In this document: one piece after another, positions 37,939 to 49,345 of the stretch | How the letters are laid out: each line of letters opens with the position of its first letter | Position numbering within the stretch: the first letter of the stretch is position 1 | DNA from: Channallabes apus | Taxonomy: Eukaryota > Chordata > Actinopteri > Siluriformes > Clariidae | Length of the DNA stretch: 64,000 nucleotides | Assembly (NCBI GenBank): GCA_030522415.1 | Contig: CM060126.1 | Coordinates: 6,102,645 to 6,166,644, forward strand | Reading direction: 5' to 3' | Translations under genes and position numbers: made by a program | The notes under the pieces: generated by a model | Told to the model about the DNA's origin: nothing | Seen by the model: the letters and a program-made list of their open reading frames with translations, nothing else | Databases searched by the model: none

Positions 37939-38126
37939 AGAAGGATTATTGATGGATTTGTTTTGGGTGACATAGTGGTTAACACTGTGATCTCGCACCT
38001 CTATGGGCGAGCGTTGGAGTCTCGCATTGTGTGTGTGTGTGTGTGTGGAGTTTGCATGTTCTCGCTGATTCCTCCAGGCAATCAGGTTTCCTCCCACAGT
38101 CTAAAGACATTTAGATTAGGCTAATT

Positions 38127-38733
38127 CTTCTTTCGGGTGCTCCCATTAGGGGTCGAGGACCATTTGTCTCCATCTTACACTGTCTACCACATCTTGCTTT
38201 GGCACTCCAACCTCCTGCATGTCCTCCTTCACCACATCTATAACCCGTCGTCTCCATAACCCTTCCTCTTCTCTTCCTGCCTGCCAGCTCCATCTCTAGA
38301 ATCGTCCTCCCGATATACCCCTCGTCCCTCCTCAGCACATGTCCAAACCATCATAATCTGGCCTCTTTGTCCCCAAACCGTCCCACATGCACTGTCTCTC
38401 TAATATACTCATTCTTAATCCTGTGCATTCCCCTGTCCAGCCTATACTGCTATATCCTGTATACAGGGAGCCTGGAGCATATCCCAGGAGAATTAGGGCA
38501 CGAAGTAGGGTACACCCTATACAGGGTGCCAATCCATCACATATGGGCACACATTCATACGCTACAGGCAATTTGGGAACATCAATCAGCTGTGGGAGGA
38601 AACCGGAGTACCCTGAGGAAACCCACCAAGCACACAGACCTCTGCCACCTCCAGCTCTGCTCCTGTCTTTTTGTCAGTGCCAACGTCTCCAAACTGTACG
38701 ACATAGCTGGTTTCACTACCATCCTGTAGAGTT
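38127..38733 (-). pseudogene. RTE-like LINE 3'-coding fragment, itself split by a SINE
   Basis: On the minus strand, 38338-38111 reads MLRRDEGYIGRTILEMELAG, then RKRRGR, then frameshifted VKEDM/RW-like text. This is the C-terminal end of a fish RTE-type reverse transcriptase, where 'IGRRMLxMELPGRRRRGRPKRR' is typical. 38637-38733 carries the preceding coding segment. Several frameshifts; inactive. Confidence 0.7.
38440..38636 (-). mobile_element. SINE family 1 fragment inside the LINE
   Basis: Antisense body: GGAGCCTGGAGCATATCCC, then GGTACACCCTATACAGGG, CTGTGGGAGGAAACC and ACCCACCAAGCACAC. It interrupts the RTE-like sequence, making a three-level nest. Confidence 0.75.
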
Positions 38734-38984
38734 TAATTGCCATTTCCAATTTGACCGTAGTGTGTGTGTGTGTGCTCGTGCCCTGTGATGGATTGGCACC
38801 CTGTACCCCACCGTGTCCCCTGGGATAGATAGGCTCCAGGCCTCTCGTGAACCTGTGCAGGATATAAAATGTGTGTGTGAGTGAAGTAGATTTGATTTGG
38901 AATAGATTATTTAACCTCACGCTCATAATTTGAATGAACAAGCATTTTTCAAACCTCAACAAGAAAGTTCTGGGAACTTAACAG

Positions 38985-39265
38985 CTCCAGGGTTCCCGGT
39001 TCAATCCTGAGGTTTACTGTGTGGTGAGCTGCAGATGTTCACCACGTGAGAGTCCTCCATGTTCTCTGGTTTTGTTCCATTGCCCATACAAAGCATGCAG
39101 GTTGAGACCATGTGAGAGTCATCCATGTTCTCTGGTTTTGGAACGTGAATGAACGTGCATGGTGTCCTGTGACTGACCGGCGCTTCAGTTGGGGTGAATT
39201 CTCCCACCCTCACCCCAGGAAGATGCAGGGGATTTACCAGGATAAAGCAGTCACTGCAGATAAAT
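38985..39265 (+). mobile_element. Old SINE family 1 copy with an internal duplication
   Basis: CTCCAGGGTTCCCGGTTCAA (head/B box) and a GATAAAGCAG...ATAAATGAATGA tail frame a degraded body. A segment of about 34 bp (GTGAGAGTC(C/A)TCCATGTTCTCTGG) is tandemly duplicated at 39048 and 39109. Confidence 0.55.
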
Positions 39266-39504
39266 GAATGATTTATGGCACTGCTGTGACCTTTGTCATG
39301 TATTTTTAAGTTCCAATCTTGGGCAGTGACTTATGTTTACCACCAGAGGGCAGCAGAATGTAATTTGCAAAGAAAAGAACTGCACAGACAATTAATTTTT
39401 TTTTTTACCCAGATTGGTTTTGGAGGATTTCTGTGTGATAGTATATGAAGAGTCTATGAATAAATCAAGTTAAATTTATGAACAAATGATTATCATTTAT
39501 TTAT

Positions 39505-39604
39505 TCATTTATCGTGGTTAAGGTTTAGGTGGATCGACAGCCTATCCTGAGAGCACTGGGTATGAACTCTAAATTGGATGGCAGTCTATCACAGCACACC
39601 ATAC

Positions 39605-39654
<50 letters not shown>

Positions 39655-39655
39655 A
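39505..39655 (-). mobile_element. Old SINE family 1 copy with (CA)n
   Basis: Antisense body remnants (CAGCCTATCCTGAGAG, GGCAGTCTATCACAGC) followed by a (CA)n run at 39603-39652 expanded from the element's CA-rich zone. Confidence 0.6.
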
Positions 39656-40146
39656 TTTACACCTACAAACAAGTCCAAGTTATCAGAGTGACGTGATTTA
39701 TGAAGGTTTATGAAGAAGACCTGAGAACGCAGGATGGAACACATGAGCTGTGAGACAGCGTTGCTGTGCTGCCCCAAGTGTTTATCATGAAAACTATCAA
39801 CTGTCAACATAAATATCTCCGTTAATGTGCTGTTTTGCAATGTTCTCTCCAGTTATCTATTCTTCTTGTGAAATTTGAGGAATTATGCAATATGTAAAAC
39901 ACTAAGAGGAACCGGGCAGTTTTTTGAAGAGGAACTGAATGGACATTGTTCGACCCCAAATTCAGTAGTTAAAAGTGCACCAAATGACATTTCATGTGGT
40001 TGGTAAGTTGAAATGGTTCACGTGAGGAGTTGCATTGAACCTTCACTAAAACTCCTCCTCCTATGAGCAGTAATTGACCAATAGCAGTCTAGAAACTGTT
40101 ACTAGGCATAGGAACTTCTGAATAGGATTACAATCTGTTACTATGG

Positions 40147-40199
<53 letters not shown>

Positions 40200-40267
40200 C
40201 GTGTGGGGTGCACAACCGGATTTCCAATATTCCAAAATGAGATGAATATTTACTCATTTCCCAAAGT
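39656..40267. other. Intergenic DNA with a (TG)n run
   Basis: No gene. (TG)n is at 40147-40198. Confidence 0.6.
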
Positions 40268-40940
40268 TATGAGGGTCGTTCAAGTCAAACCGGGACTTTT
40301 GATTGCGCAATATAACAGAAGACAGTTATGACGATCAAAACTACAATTTTTGTATTTCCCTATTTAATTCCATGCTTCACTAATGCACTCATCCCAGCGT
40401 TTCATTAGTGACTTTAGTTAGAAAGTTTTAAAAGGCACTGCCTGCTGACGTGTGAAACCCTGGAACTCCTTTAAAGGCCCAAAAACGTAGAAATGGCTTC
40501 GAACGAGTTCAGCATTGCATGTGGGATGTGGCAATAACTACCAGCCGAGTTCCTGGAACGTGTGGTGGTGTTGCTGAATGATGTTGTGTAATCTCTCATA
40601 GACAGATGAGTCTCGTCCACAAGCAGATTTGCAAGGATCATGAGTTCCACTCCGGCGATCAGGCGTTCCACTCGCTGAATGATCACAGGAACGACTGTAG
40701 TGCGCTCCCAGCCACCTCGGCCAGGATTGGCATTCACAGACGTATGGTCTTTATTAAAATGTTTGCACCATTCAAATGTTTTACCGCAGCTAAGAGTCTC
40801 ATCACCATATTGTGATGAAAGTCTTCTGTAAATGTCAATCGTTTTATGCCTTCACTCATGAGGAATTTCAGCACACGTCCCTGTTTTACTCGAACGCCTC
40901 TCATAAAATACAGGATTTGATGCAGGTGCAGGATCAAAAA
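40268..40940 (-). pseudogene. mariner-like transposase relic, N-terminal part
   Basis: Plus-strand terminus GGGTCGTTCAAGTCAAACCG at about 40273 resembles a mariner inverted terminus. On the minus strand, about 40890-40740 reads IDIYRRLSSQYGDETLS and KTFEWCKHFN, the paired helix-turn-helix (HTH_48) of mariner transposases. 40737-40471 gives NPGRGGWERTT and degraded linker. The catalytic domain is missing. It complements the C-terminal relic at 25228-25760 but is a separate locus. Confidence 0.75.
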
Positions 40941-41144
40941 CTTTCAGTCGTATAAATATAGAAGACAGCAAGCTGGTGAATCATGCTAATGAATTAATCG
41001 TAAACTAATGGATTTTAATACTGTATAGTCAAAACCCAGAATGAAATTATGTGTAATAATAATTATAATATTAATAAAGATGTAAGCTGTAGACTAACAG
41101 TAATCATATAGTTATAAAAACATACCATTTATATAAATAAAATG

Positions 41145-41440
41145 GCGGCACAGTGGCGTAGTGGCTAGCACTGTCACCTTGCGCCTTCAGAGTCCGGGTT
41201 CGGTTCCCGCCTCAGGGTCTGTGCGCATGGAGTTTGCATGTTCTCCTCATGCTTGCTGGGTTTCCTCCGGGTAATCAAGTTGTCTCCCAAAGACAGGCAG
41301 ATTAAGCTAACTGGCATTCCCAAAGTGCCCATAGAGTGTAAATGAGCGTGTGTGTGTGTGTGTGTGTGTGTCCTGTGATGAATGTGTACCCCGCCTCATG
41401 CACTAAGTCTTCTGAGAAAGGCTCCATACCTACACCCCCC
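41145..41440 (+). mobile_element. SINE family 1, moderately diverged
   Basis: Head GGCGGCACAGTGGCGTAGTG, B box GGGTTCGGTTCCC, body with GGAGTTTGCATGTTCTCC, and GTACCCCGCC near the 3' end; the tail is lost. A (GT)n lies at about 41348-41370. Confidence 0.85.
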
Positions 41441-41565
41441 CCCGCCCCCTCACAATATGCTGTGGCACGTCAAATATGTGAAAACTATGTGCGTAATACA
41501 ATCATCTTTTGACATTTATCTATTTTGGGTTCTTGTATAAAGTTCAAAGGTATTTCAAAATATAC

Positions 41566-41818
41566 CTCTATTTATTCATTCATTGTCAGTAAACCGTGGT
41601 CAGGGGAATATGAGGTGTGAGGCAATAATATGTTCTGGATGAGTTGCTTATCAATGACGTTGCAACACACACACACACACAAATATTCATCCATTCACAC
41701 CAGATGATAGTTTAATGTAGTTATTCCATCTATCATCACATATTGGGAGGATGAGGTTAAACCAGATCAAATCTCAGGATCGAACCAGGAACCCTGAAGC
41801 TGTCAGAGGGCAATGTTA
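41566..41818 (-). mobile_element. Very old SINE family 1 copy
   Basis: Antisense order is preserved: TTATTCATTCATTG, body remnants, CACACACACACAC, GGATCGAACCAGGAACCCTG and GTCAGAGGGCAATG. Confidence 0.5.
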
Positions 41819-41956
41819 TCTTTCATGATTTTTGAATCTTAAAAAGCTATATTGTTGTTGTTTTTTTTCCCCTTTGTAATGGTTCCTTATGTCAAGTACG
41901 TTCAGGGAGGTTTATTATATTGGACATATGCATATTTAGCATATAATAACTCAGTC

Positions 41957-42333
41957 CGGCGCGGTGGTGTAGTGGTTAGCACTGTCGCCTTGCACCTCCA
42001 GGGTCTGGGTTCGATTCCCCGGCCAGGCTCGATTCCCGTCTCTGTGTGCATGGAGTTTGCATGTTCTCCCCGTGCTTGGTGGGTTTCCTCCGGGTACTCC
42101 GGTTTCCTCCCACAGTCCAAAGATATCCAGATTAGGCTAATTGGCGTTCCTAAATTGCCCGTAGTGTGTGATTGGGTGTGTGAGTGTGTGTATGTGTGTG
42201 TGCCCTGCGATGGATTGGCACCCTGTCCAGGGTGTACCCCGCCTCGTGCCCGAAGCCTCCTGGGATAGGCTCCAGGTCCCCCGCGACCCTGAACACAGGA
42301 TTAAGCGGTATAGAAGATGAATGAATGAATGAA
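41957..42333 (+). mobile_element. Full-length young SINE family 1
   Basis: Complete head, B box, body and (ATGA)n tail, nearly identical to 22162-22534. AATAACTCAGTCC occurs immediately before (to 41956) and after (about 42333-42345), a 12-13 bp target duplication. Confidence 0.93.
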
Positions 42334-42417
42334 TAACTCAGTCCTTCGTTTTAGATCTTTAATAATAACAAGAACACTCTCACAACTTTTAAAAGTGGTG
42401 ACAGTGAAAATTTGAAA

Positions 42418-42432
42418 CCCTAACCCTAACCC
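42418..42432. repeat. Short telomere-like (CCCTAA) tract
   Basis: CCCTAACCCTAACCC, two and a half units. Too short to imply a telomere fusion. Confidence 0.6.
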
Positions 42433-43260
42433 AAGTTATAAAGGATTGTAACGAAGTAGAATAGCAGGACTTGTTAAAAAAAAAAAAAAAAAAAAAAGAT
42501 GAACACTCTAGCATTTCAGCATCAGAACTGTCTGTCTTACTAAAACATTTGTTTCGCCAAAACATTCCTTTTTTAGCAGTTTCACTTCCTTCCCTTTATG
42601 TCCTCGCCTATGTACGTACGTACCAACAGACCCAAAAAAGAGGAAGTTATCACCTTGACAACACACAGTTACTTCAACATTCAAGCTCAAGTCTTGTTAT
42701 TTTTTTTCCCATTTAGTTTGTCCTCTGGCAGGTTTTCAGCCTGGGTGTAATATTATGAGGGATAGATTGAAAAGTTTAATGATTTACAAAAGACTATAAC
42801 AGGTCTGAGTGAAACACTGGGACAGAGCTTTTATAAAAACTCAGACTGCTACACTTCTCCTTGTTTGTGGATGGTGTTTAAGGCACAGGAAAGACCTTAC
42901 ACAAGTTCATGCACTTATGTTGAAATGTGTTCCTGTAGTTTTATCGAATACGATGTGCTGGAAATCCCAGGAAATCAGGATGAGATGTGTTAAACTGAAA
43001 TAGCCTTGAGTTTAAACTGGACTTTTGACATTTAGCACAGCTATTGTTTGTTTACTTTAGTTACTGGCCATCCTAGTGATTGTTGTTTGTTTGTTTTGTT
43101 TTACCAGCTTAGTACCTCCTTTGAAGTGTGTTACATTGTGTCAGAAACACTATTCTTCAGAAACAACAATAAAAACGACTTAATAGAGTTGCCACAAAAA
43201 TATGTAGATCATATATTCTCAAAATAGTTTACAAGTTCTAAAAAATAAAGCAGGGTTTGC
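42433..43260. other. Intergenic DNA
   Basis: Poly-A tract at about 42475-42497. No gene recognised. Confidence 0.5.
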
Positions 43261-43950
43261 CTGGAATTTGCCCTCAAGTTTGAGAAACTGCGCAATGCTT
43301 CCTCGATGACGTTTCGCTGTGTACTTTACGAGACCTCTCTTCCCTCCCCTTTGGGCCTAGAAATGAACAGAATGCACAGAATGTTGTTCCCAAAACTTCC
43401 TCACTCTATCTGTGCTCCCGATCCAGCAATAGTGGCATAAGAAACATTACTTTTTCACAAAATGTATAAACGGAGATAAGACAAATATTCAGATTATCCT
43501 TCCATTTTCTTTTTTTCTTTTTTTTTTTCATAACTATGCTCAGAGGAAGTGGGTCCACAGATGGAGGGGACAGGAAGTTGGAGGCAGGAGGGGAGGGTGG
43601 AGGGGCTTGGTTTCAGATCCTGTTGGAGCTGAATGGCAACCTTTGTATTTTTCGCACACTGCCTCCACTTCCCGCATATGTCGCGGAACGGACGTATCCC
43701 CTCCCTAGAGGAAGGAAAGAGGGAGTGGCTCCCACCACAGGGTTCTTCTTCTTCTGTCTGCGTGTGCAGATTTGTCCAGAAGCCTGGGGCATTCTGAAAA
43801 GCACACGGAGAAATTGCACAACTGTGTTCCCCAAACAGACACAGACGGGAAAAAACATGGTTTTCATAACGCACACAGACACTCTTGATGTTAAAGCCTG
43901 TTACCTTTAATGCAAAAGTTAAAAAGTGGTTTAGTGAAGGAGGGAAGGGG

Positions 43951-43994
<44 letters not shown>

Positions 43995-44000
43995 ATTCTT
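43261..44000. promoter_or_regulatory. Candidate regulatory island between the two ZFP36-family genes
   Basis: Non-repetitive, GC-richer. It contains CTGCGCAATG (C/EBP-like, about 43288), ATGACGTTTCG (CRE-like, about 43306), several GGAAG cores in either orientation (43543, 43571, 43711) and CTTCCTC. It ends in a (GA)n tract at about 43960-43991. No coding exon fits. Only motif texture supports this. Confidence 0.25.
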
Positions 44001-45097
44001 CGCTGCTCTGCAATGTAAACATAAGTCATAGCCATGCAAAACTGCTTAGTGGACAGAGAAGACTAATGAAAAGTTTGAACTTCATCTTCAACAAGACAAT
44101 GTCAGTTCATGACTGTGTCAAAATCGAAATGTATGAGGCACCAGTGGTTGTGTGATTATTAGCGGATTATCCAAGGATTAGTGAATTAATTCAGCTGGTT
44201 TGTATTGTACTGCAGCTCAGAGACATCCATGGCAACAAGAAAACATACAGCACAGATTTTCTCAGGGATTACCAAGCGTTTAATTTCAAGCTACAACACG
44301 ACAGATTGAAATCCCTTTTTTTTTTTTTTTAATTGAGGCATAAACCACAATAAACTCACTGTCATAAAAGCAACATAATTATTGAATATGTCCACTATCT
44401 CGACCCTAAAATGTTTTCACAACCCTGGAATCTTAACACACTCTGAAACCAGGGATGGTCTGTTTTTTTTTTTTTTTTTTCCTCCTTGTGGAAATTGCAT
44501 AAGCTTTTGAAATTGTGATGCAAGTACTATCTTGCTGCTTAGCAATGGTAACGATGTGGAGACACTGTTTTGACTGCCTCTAAACACAAAGTCAGAAGTG
44601 CAACTTTGCACCTGATGTCAGCATAGATTCGGGTTTCCCGGCATGGAGGTCAGCCCAAAATCCAACAGGATCACTGATTTATTTTTATAATTTTTTTTTC
44701 ATTTGTTTGTTCTGTTTTGTTTTTGGAAAAGACCAATATAAATCTTAGATCTTAACTTACTTGTTTAGATATTGCTCATACCATTTCATTCCATCTTAAC
44801 ATTGATATCCTGAAGGGGTTTCTTCTTGGAAGAACTGATGATTAACAGTTAGCAACCAACAGATGGTATAATTAAAAGGGGTGAAAGTAGGTATAAGTTA
44901 TAAGCTGAATACACAAAATCTTACAAGACTTTCTATTCTATTTATTTTCCATCTATTCTGCTTAAATTCCACATTTGGGGGTTGAATCCCAAATATTATT
45001 TGCCATAGGGTGTACAATCCCTTGTGCCCTTGACTAAGGGTTAGAGATGGATTTGAGATTCAGAAAATCTACTTAGCTTGGTAGCTCATGTATTATT
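44001..45097. other. Intergenic DNA
   Basis: Poly-T tracts at about 44317 and 44463. No gene recognised. Confidence 0.5.
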
Positions 45098-45363
45098 CAT
45101 CCATCTAGGAACCATGGAGGCCAATGGTGATACTCATTGTATTTATTCCCATTTTTATAACCATGAAACTACAGACAATTTGAGAACACCAATTAGTCTA
45201 ACCTGCCTGTCTTTAGACTGTGGGAGGAAACCAGACTACCCAGAGAAACCCACCAAACATGGGGAGAACATGCAAACTCCATGCCCACAGACCTGATGTG
45301 GGAATCAAACCCAGTTTCTGAAGATGCAAGGCAACAGTGCTAACCACTAAGTCACCATGCCGA
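45098..45363 (-). mobile_element. SINE family 1, diverged
   Basis: Antisense body (GACTGTGGGAGGAAACCAG, GGGGAGAACATGCAAACTCC) and head (GCAAGGCAACAGTGCTAACC); tail replaced by ATCCATCTAGGAACC. The same altered tail (CTATCTAGGGACCATGGAGG) occurs at 47033, suggesting a distinct subfamily. Confidence 0.8.
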
Positions 45364-45649
45364 ATGTGGGTTTTGGCAGGTCTCTTCTCTCTCCTCTTAC
45401 TTTCTTTTCTACTACAGACCATACCAACCTACTTTCACCTGACAGATAGTATGATTAATTATTGTTAGAACTCCTATAATGTCAAATAATACATATAGTG
45501 AAACATCCCAGTGCCGTTACCGTCTATTATCCTCGCTTGTAGAATGCGCCTCGTCCAATCAGCTTACTCGGCCAGAACTGACTGTTGTGTAATTTAGGTT
45601 AACTTGGTGCCTCACAAAAACAATGTCAAATGACAGTCATTTCATTCTC

Positions 45650-45651
<2 letters not shown>

Positions 45652-45691
<40 letters not shown>
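45652..45691. repeat. (TAA)n microsatellite
   Basis: About 13 units. Confidence 0.95.
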
Positions 45692-47032
45692 TCCAATTCA
45701 AACAAGAGATTTTTAATAACATTGGGTGGTAAATAACATTAAAACTATATTTAATAAAACATTTGTCACCACCTAAAACATATTAAATCATCTGGATATA
45801 TATTTAAGCTCATTGCATAATTTGCTTTATTTTATATATTGATTTTTCTCTCAGCTTTTTAAGGGTGCCAGAAATTCCTGAGTTACAATCTCTCTACAAC
45901 CCTGGACTAGTCGACAGTAAACTGAGTTTCACACATTACAGCGTTGTATTGCGTAACCTTGAAAGATAAGTGGTAACTTTTTATGTATTATTGAACACAG
46001 CTACATTTCGCAACAGTACCAACGATAATGGATTTCAAGCCTGGTTCAAACCACAGGTGCAGTCCATTTAAACAGAGAGTCAACCTCTTTGTTCTATTCA
46101 GATGGATTAAAACCATCAGTTTTTAGTGTTGAAGGACTTAACTACTGACTTCATGGAAAAAAGACTTTTGTGTAGACGGCGTTTTAAAATGATAATTGTG
46201 TCATGATGTGAGTTTAACTGCGTATTCTTTAGTAGGAAGTAACAACAGAAATAGAATAAAAAGAAATTTCCAAGTTCCTTCTTCATGCTTTTTTTTTTTT
46301 TTCAGAATTTCTGTTCAGTCTGTTCATGTTTCATGCATTTGAAGTGAACTTATTCTTATTTGTTTATTCAGTACATTATTCACTAAAATTAATTAGCAAA
46401 CATATAGTATAACTATAATATAACTATAAAAACAATTGTCTCTAATGTTAGCTTTCTCGGTCAGATGTGAGGCGAATGCTAGAATGTAATGCTTTTGCTA
46501 CTACGCTGAGATGGAAACAAATGAGACAAGCAGTCATATGGTGCTTACAGAAGTGGTTAAAGCCATGCAACCACTAAGCTCCATAATGGAACAGTGTATT
46601 CATTTAGAATAAGAGTTGTTGTTTACACTGTATTGAGTGCTCAGATGGAAATAGAGGTAACAGTAAGAATATTTTTAAGAAGTGATTGTTTCCCCGTATT
46701 TTTCCAGTGATCTCAAAGGTTAACTCATACCTTTTAAAAGTGTTTTTAATAATAGATGCTTTGATTTAAACAAATATTACATCACTCTCATAATAAAGTT
46801 TTTATTTATCCTCACTATGAGCTTAATTTTCTATGAAAACATACAGCATGTGTATATTGTACTTCCCTTGTCTTTTATGTATGCAGTAAATGTGTAATCC
46901 AAAATAATACAAAGTCTACAAGGATACTAGGATAGTGGATTATACATTATTAAAATTCCAAAATATTTATGATGGTAATATAAGTATATTATGTCAATTT
47001 TAATATGTACTGTAATAATATATAAACTCTGT
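45692..47032. other. AT-rich intergenic DNA
   Basis: No gene or recognisable element. Confidence 0.5.
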
Positions 47033-47248
47033 AGTCTATCTAGGGACCATGGAGGCCAGTGGTGATTACCATTGTAATAACCAACATTCATACACTATGG
47101 GCAATTCTTTGGACTGCGGAAGGAAACCAACCAAGCACAGGAAGAACATACAAACTCCATGCACACAGACCCACGAGGCGGGAATCGAACCCGGACCCTT
47201 GAGGAGCATGGCGACAGTGCTAACCACTACGCCGCAGTACCGCCATGT
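47033..47248 (-). mobile_element. SINE family 1, internally deleted
   Basis: Antisense: CATGGAGGCCAGTGGTGATT, GACTGCGGAAGGAAACC, CGGGAATCGAACCCGGACCC (B box), GGCGACAGTGCTAACCACTA and CCGCC head. The body is shortened. Shares its tail with 45098-45363. Confidence 0.8.
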
Positions 47249-47844
47249 CACTATACACTTCACTAGCAGTAGTTCAAACTCATCACGTCCTTGTTATTTT
47301 TTAAGGTTGGGTTATGTTGCATTCAAGACTTTAAAAAAAAAGTTCTAACAGAGATTTCCAAAAAATGCCTGGTACATCTGGGGAGGAGGTCTAAGTGGTC
47401 TAGTCAAACCACACTTCTATTCGTACATCCTTCTCAAAATTCACACACCTGTTCAAATATTCAACTTGACCACACAGGTCTTAAAAGAAGGATTGTTACT
47501 CGCTGTACACTCCTGTCTCATGTGTAATATTTCAACACATACCAGTCAGAAATGATTTCAGACTCAAGAAAACCATAATTATTGTTGCTTGTTTGAAAAC
47601 TGCCCATTTCGCACTTTTCTGAAACCACAGCCATCTCAAGTAGTATGCCGGGCCCAGCATTATTTTATTTTTTTTTACATTTTTTTTTCTTTTCATGTAC
47701 TAAGTCTAAAGGAATGCAGCTTCTATGAAGAAGGCGAAAATAAATAAGCTATAGAGCAAACATAATCAATGCACAAAATATAGCAAATTAAGAACAAATA
47801 GTTAAACAATTAAGGATGTCAGTTTAATTTTCATGCCTCAGAAG
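47249..47844. other. Intergenic DNA
   Basis: No gene recognised. Confidence 0.5.
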
Positions 47845-48589
47845 CAGAGGTGTCAAGTAACGAAGTACAAATACTTCGTTACCTTACTTAAGTAGAAATT
47901 TTGGGGATCTATACTTTACTGGAGTAATTATTTTTCAGCCGACTTTTTACTTCTACTCCTTACGTTTTCACGCAATTATCTGTACTTTCTACTCCTTACA
48001 TTTTAAAAATAGCCTCGTTACTCCTATTTTATTTCAGCTTGTCATTCAAAAAACAAACAAACAAAAAAAACATCCGGATAAATCGCGCCATCCAGATGGA
48101 GCGAATTTGATTGTGGTTGGATGATGTAATGTTTGCATGTAGTTCTGTTCCAAGTTTTCTGTTCAGCATCCTGACTCTGACGTAAGCACGTAAGCACGTC
48201 GAGCGGGACGAGGTAACTAAGCGTGTGTAATCTGTCTCTGGGCATGCGCATGAGAGAACAAAAAAGTAAACGGCACATTCGCTAACAACTCCGTTTGTCT
48301 ATGTGATCTTTATTTTCTTCTATACCGAAGGACGTTACAGATGAGAAGTATAAACATAACATTCCGACACTCTGTTGGCTGGTACGCGATCCATCGCACC
48401 TGCACATGACGTTACGTCACACACTCCAGCAAGGACGTTTGAATAAACTAGCATTTTTTGGTTGTTAAGGTTGTGATAAGTAGACGAAGCTGTCCGTGAT
48501 AGAGACTCAAGATTCGAGCGAAATGTCACAACCAAGCACCAGCGAGGAAGGTAACAGCACCAGGAAGGTAACAGGAATGATATATATAC

Positions 48590-48661
<72 letters not shown>

Positions 48662-48667
48662 CATTCC

Positions 48668-48710
<43 letters not shown>

Positions 48711-48729
48711 TATATATATATATATACAG

Positions 48730-48765
<36 letters not shown>

Positions 48766-49337
48766 AGCCTGCCCTTCTTGTATGTTGCCCTCACAGATTC
48801 CTGCAGCTAAGCTTGGATGAACATTTACATTCCAATAAAGGTTACTGATGACACGCCTCTGAAGTTTGACTTTTTGCACCATTAAAATACTTATAGGCAA
48901 CTAGTTCCTAGTTCATATCTTCTTCTCCATAAAACATGTTAATGCTCAGTAGTACACATATATGGTTCTTTAATGTATTTGCATTGTACTAAAATACATT
49001 CTTTTTCAATTGCCATATACAGTATCCCAAATCACTATGGCCGTTAAAAAATACAACAAAAAAACAACAACACATTTTCTTTCTTTTTTTTATGAGCTGT
49101 TAGTGTACCGTAGTATATAGGCCCGTGGCACAGCCTAAGCTTTTATCCTTAATGCTTTTTTCCCCCCCTCACGTTACTTTTACTTTTATTCTTTAAGTAG
49201 TTTTGAAACCAGTACTTTTACACTTTTACTTGAGTAAAAAGCTTGAGTTGATAGTTCAACTTCTAAAGAAGTCTTTTTAAATCATAGTATCTATACTTCT
49301 ACTCAAGTAATGAATGTGAATACTTTTGACACCACTG
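47845..49337. mobile_element. Non-autonomous hAT-like DNA transposon
   Basis: Ends CAGAGGTGTCAA (47845) and TTTTGACACCACTG (to 49337) are imperfect inverted repeats. The 8-bp CTCAGAAG directly flanks both (47837-47844 and 49338-49345), the target-duplication length typical of hAT elements. Subterminal ACTTCTACTC / TTACTTAAGTA-type repeats occur at both ends. The 1.49-kb interior has no transposase frame and has accumulated a long (TA)n block, so it was moved by a transposase encoded elsewhere. Confidence 0.85.
48580..48764. repeat. Compound (TA)n / (GT)n / (CA)n hairpin-like tract
   Basis: A (TA)n run at 48593-48659 is bracketed by CAGGAATGATATATA (from about 48572) and its near complement TATTTCATTCCTG (to about 48669), so the block can fold into one long stem. 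TA, CAGTATA and CA repeats follow to 48764. Confidence 0.85.
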
Positions 49338-49345
49338 CTCAGAAG

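Larger units (their letters stand above)
37965..38870 (+). mobile_element. SINE family 1 split by an RTE-like LINE
   Basis: The 5' half, 37965-38126, ends at GGCTAATT. The 3' half resumes at 38734 (TAATTGCC, CCGTAGTGTGTG) and runs to a degraded tail near 38870. The halves join in the right order with TAATT present on both sides of the insert, so the LINE landed in the SINE. Confidence 0.75.

Noticed and set aside
42418..42432. Interstitial telomere indicating a chromosome fusion
   Set aside because: Only two and a half units; expected by chance in a genome of this composition.
43494..44039. 181-codon minus-strand frame
   Set aside because: Begins near a (GA)n tract read as poly-(SL) and shows no domain; chance frame in a GC-richer patch.
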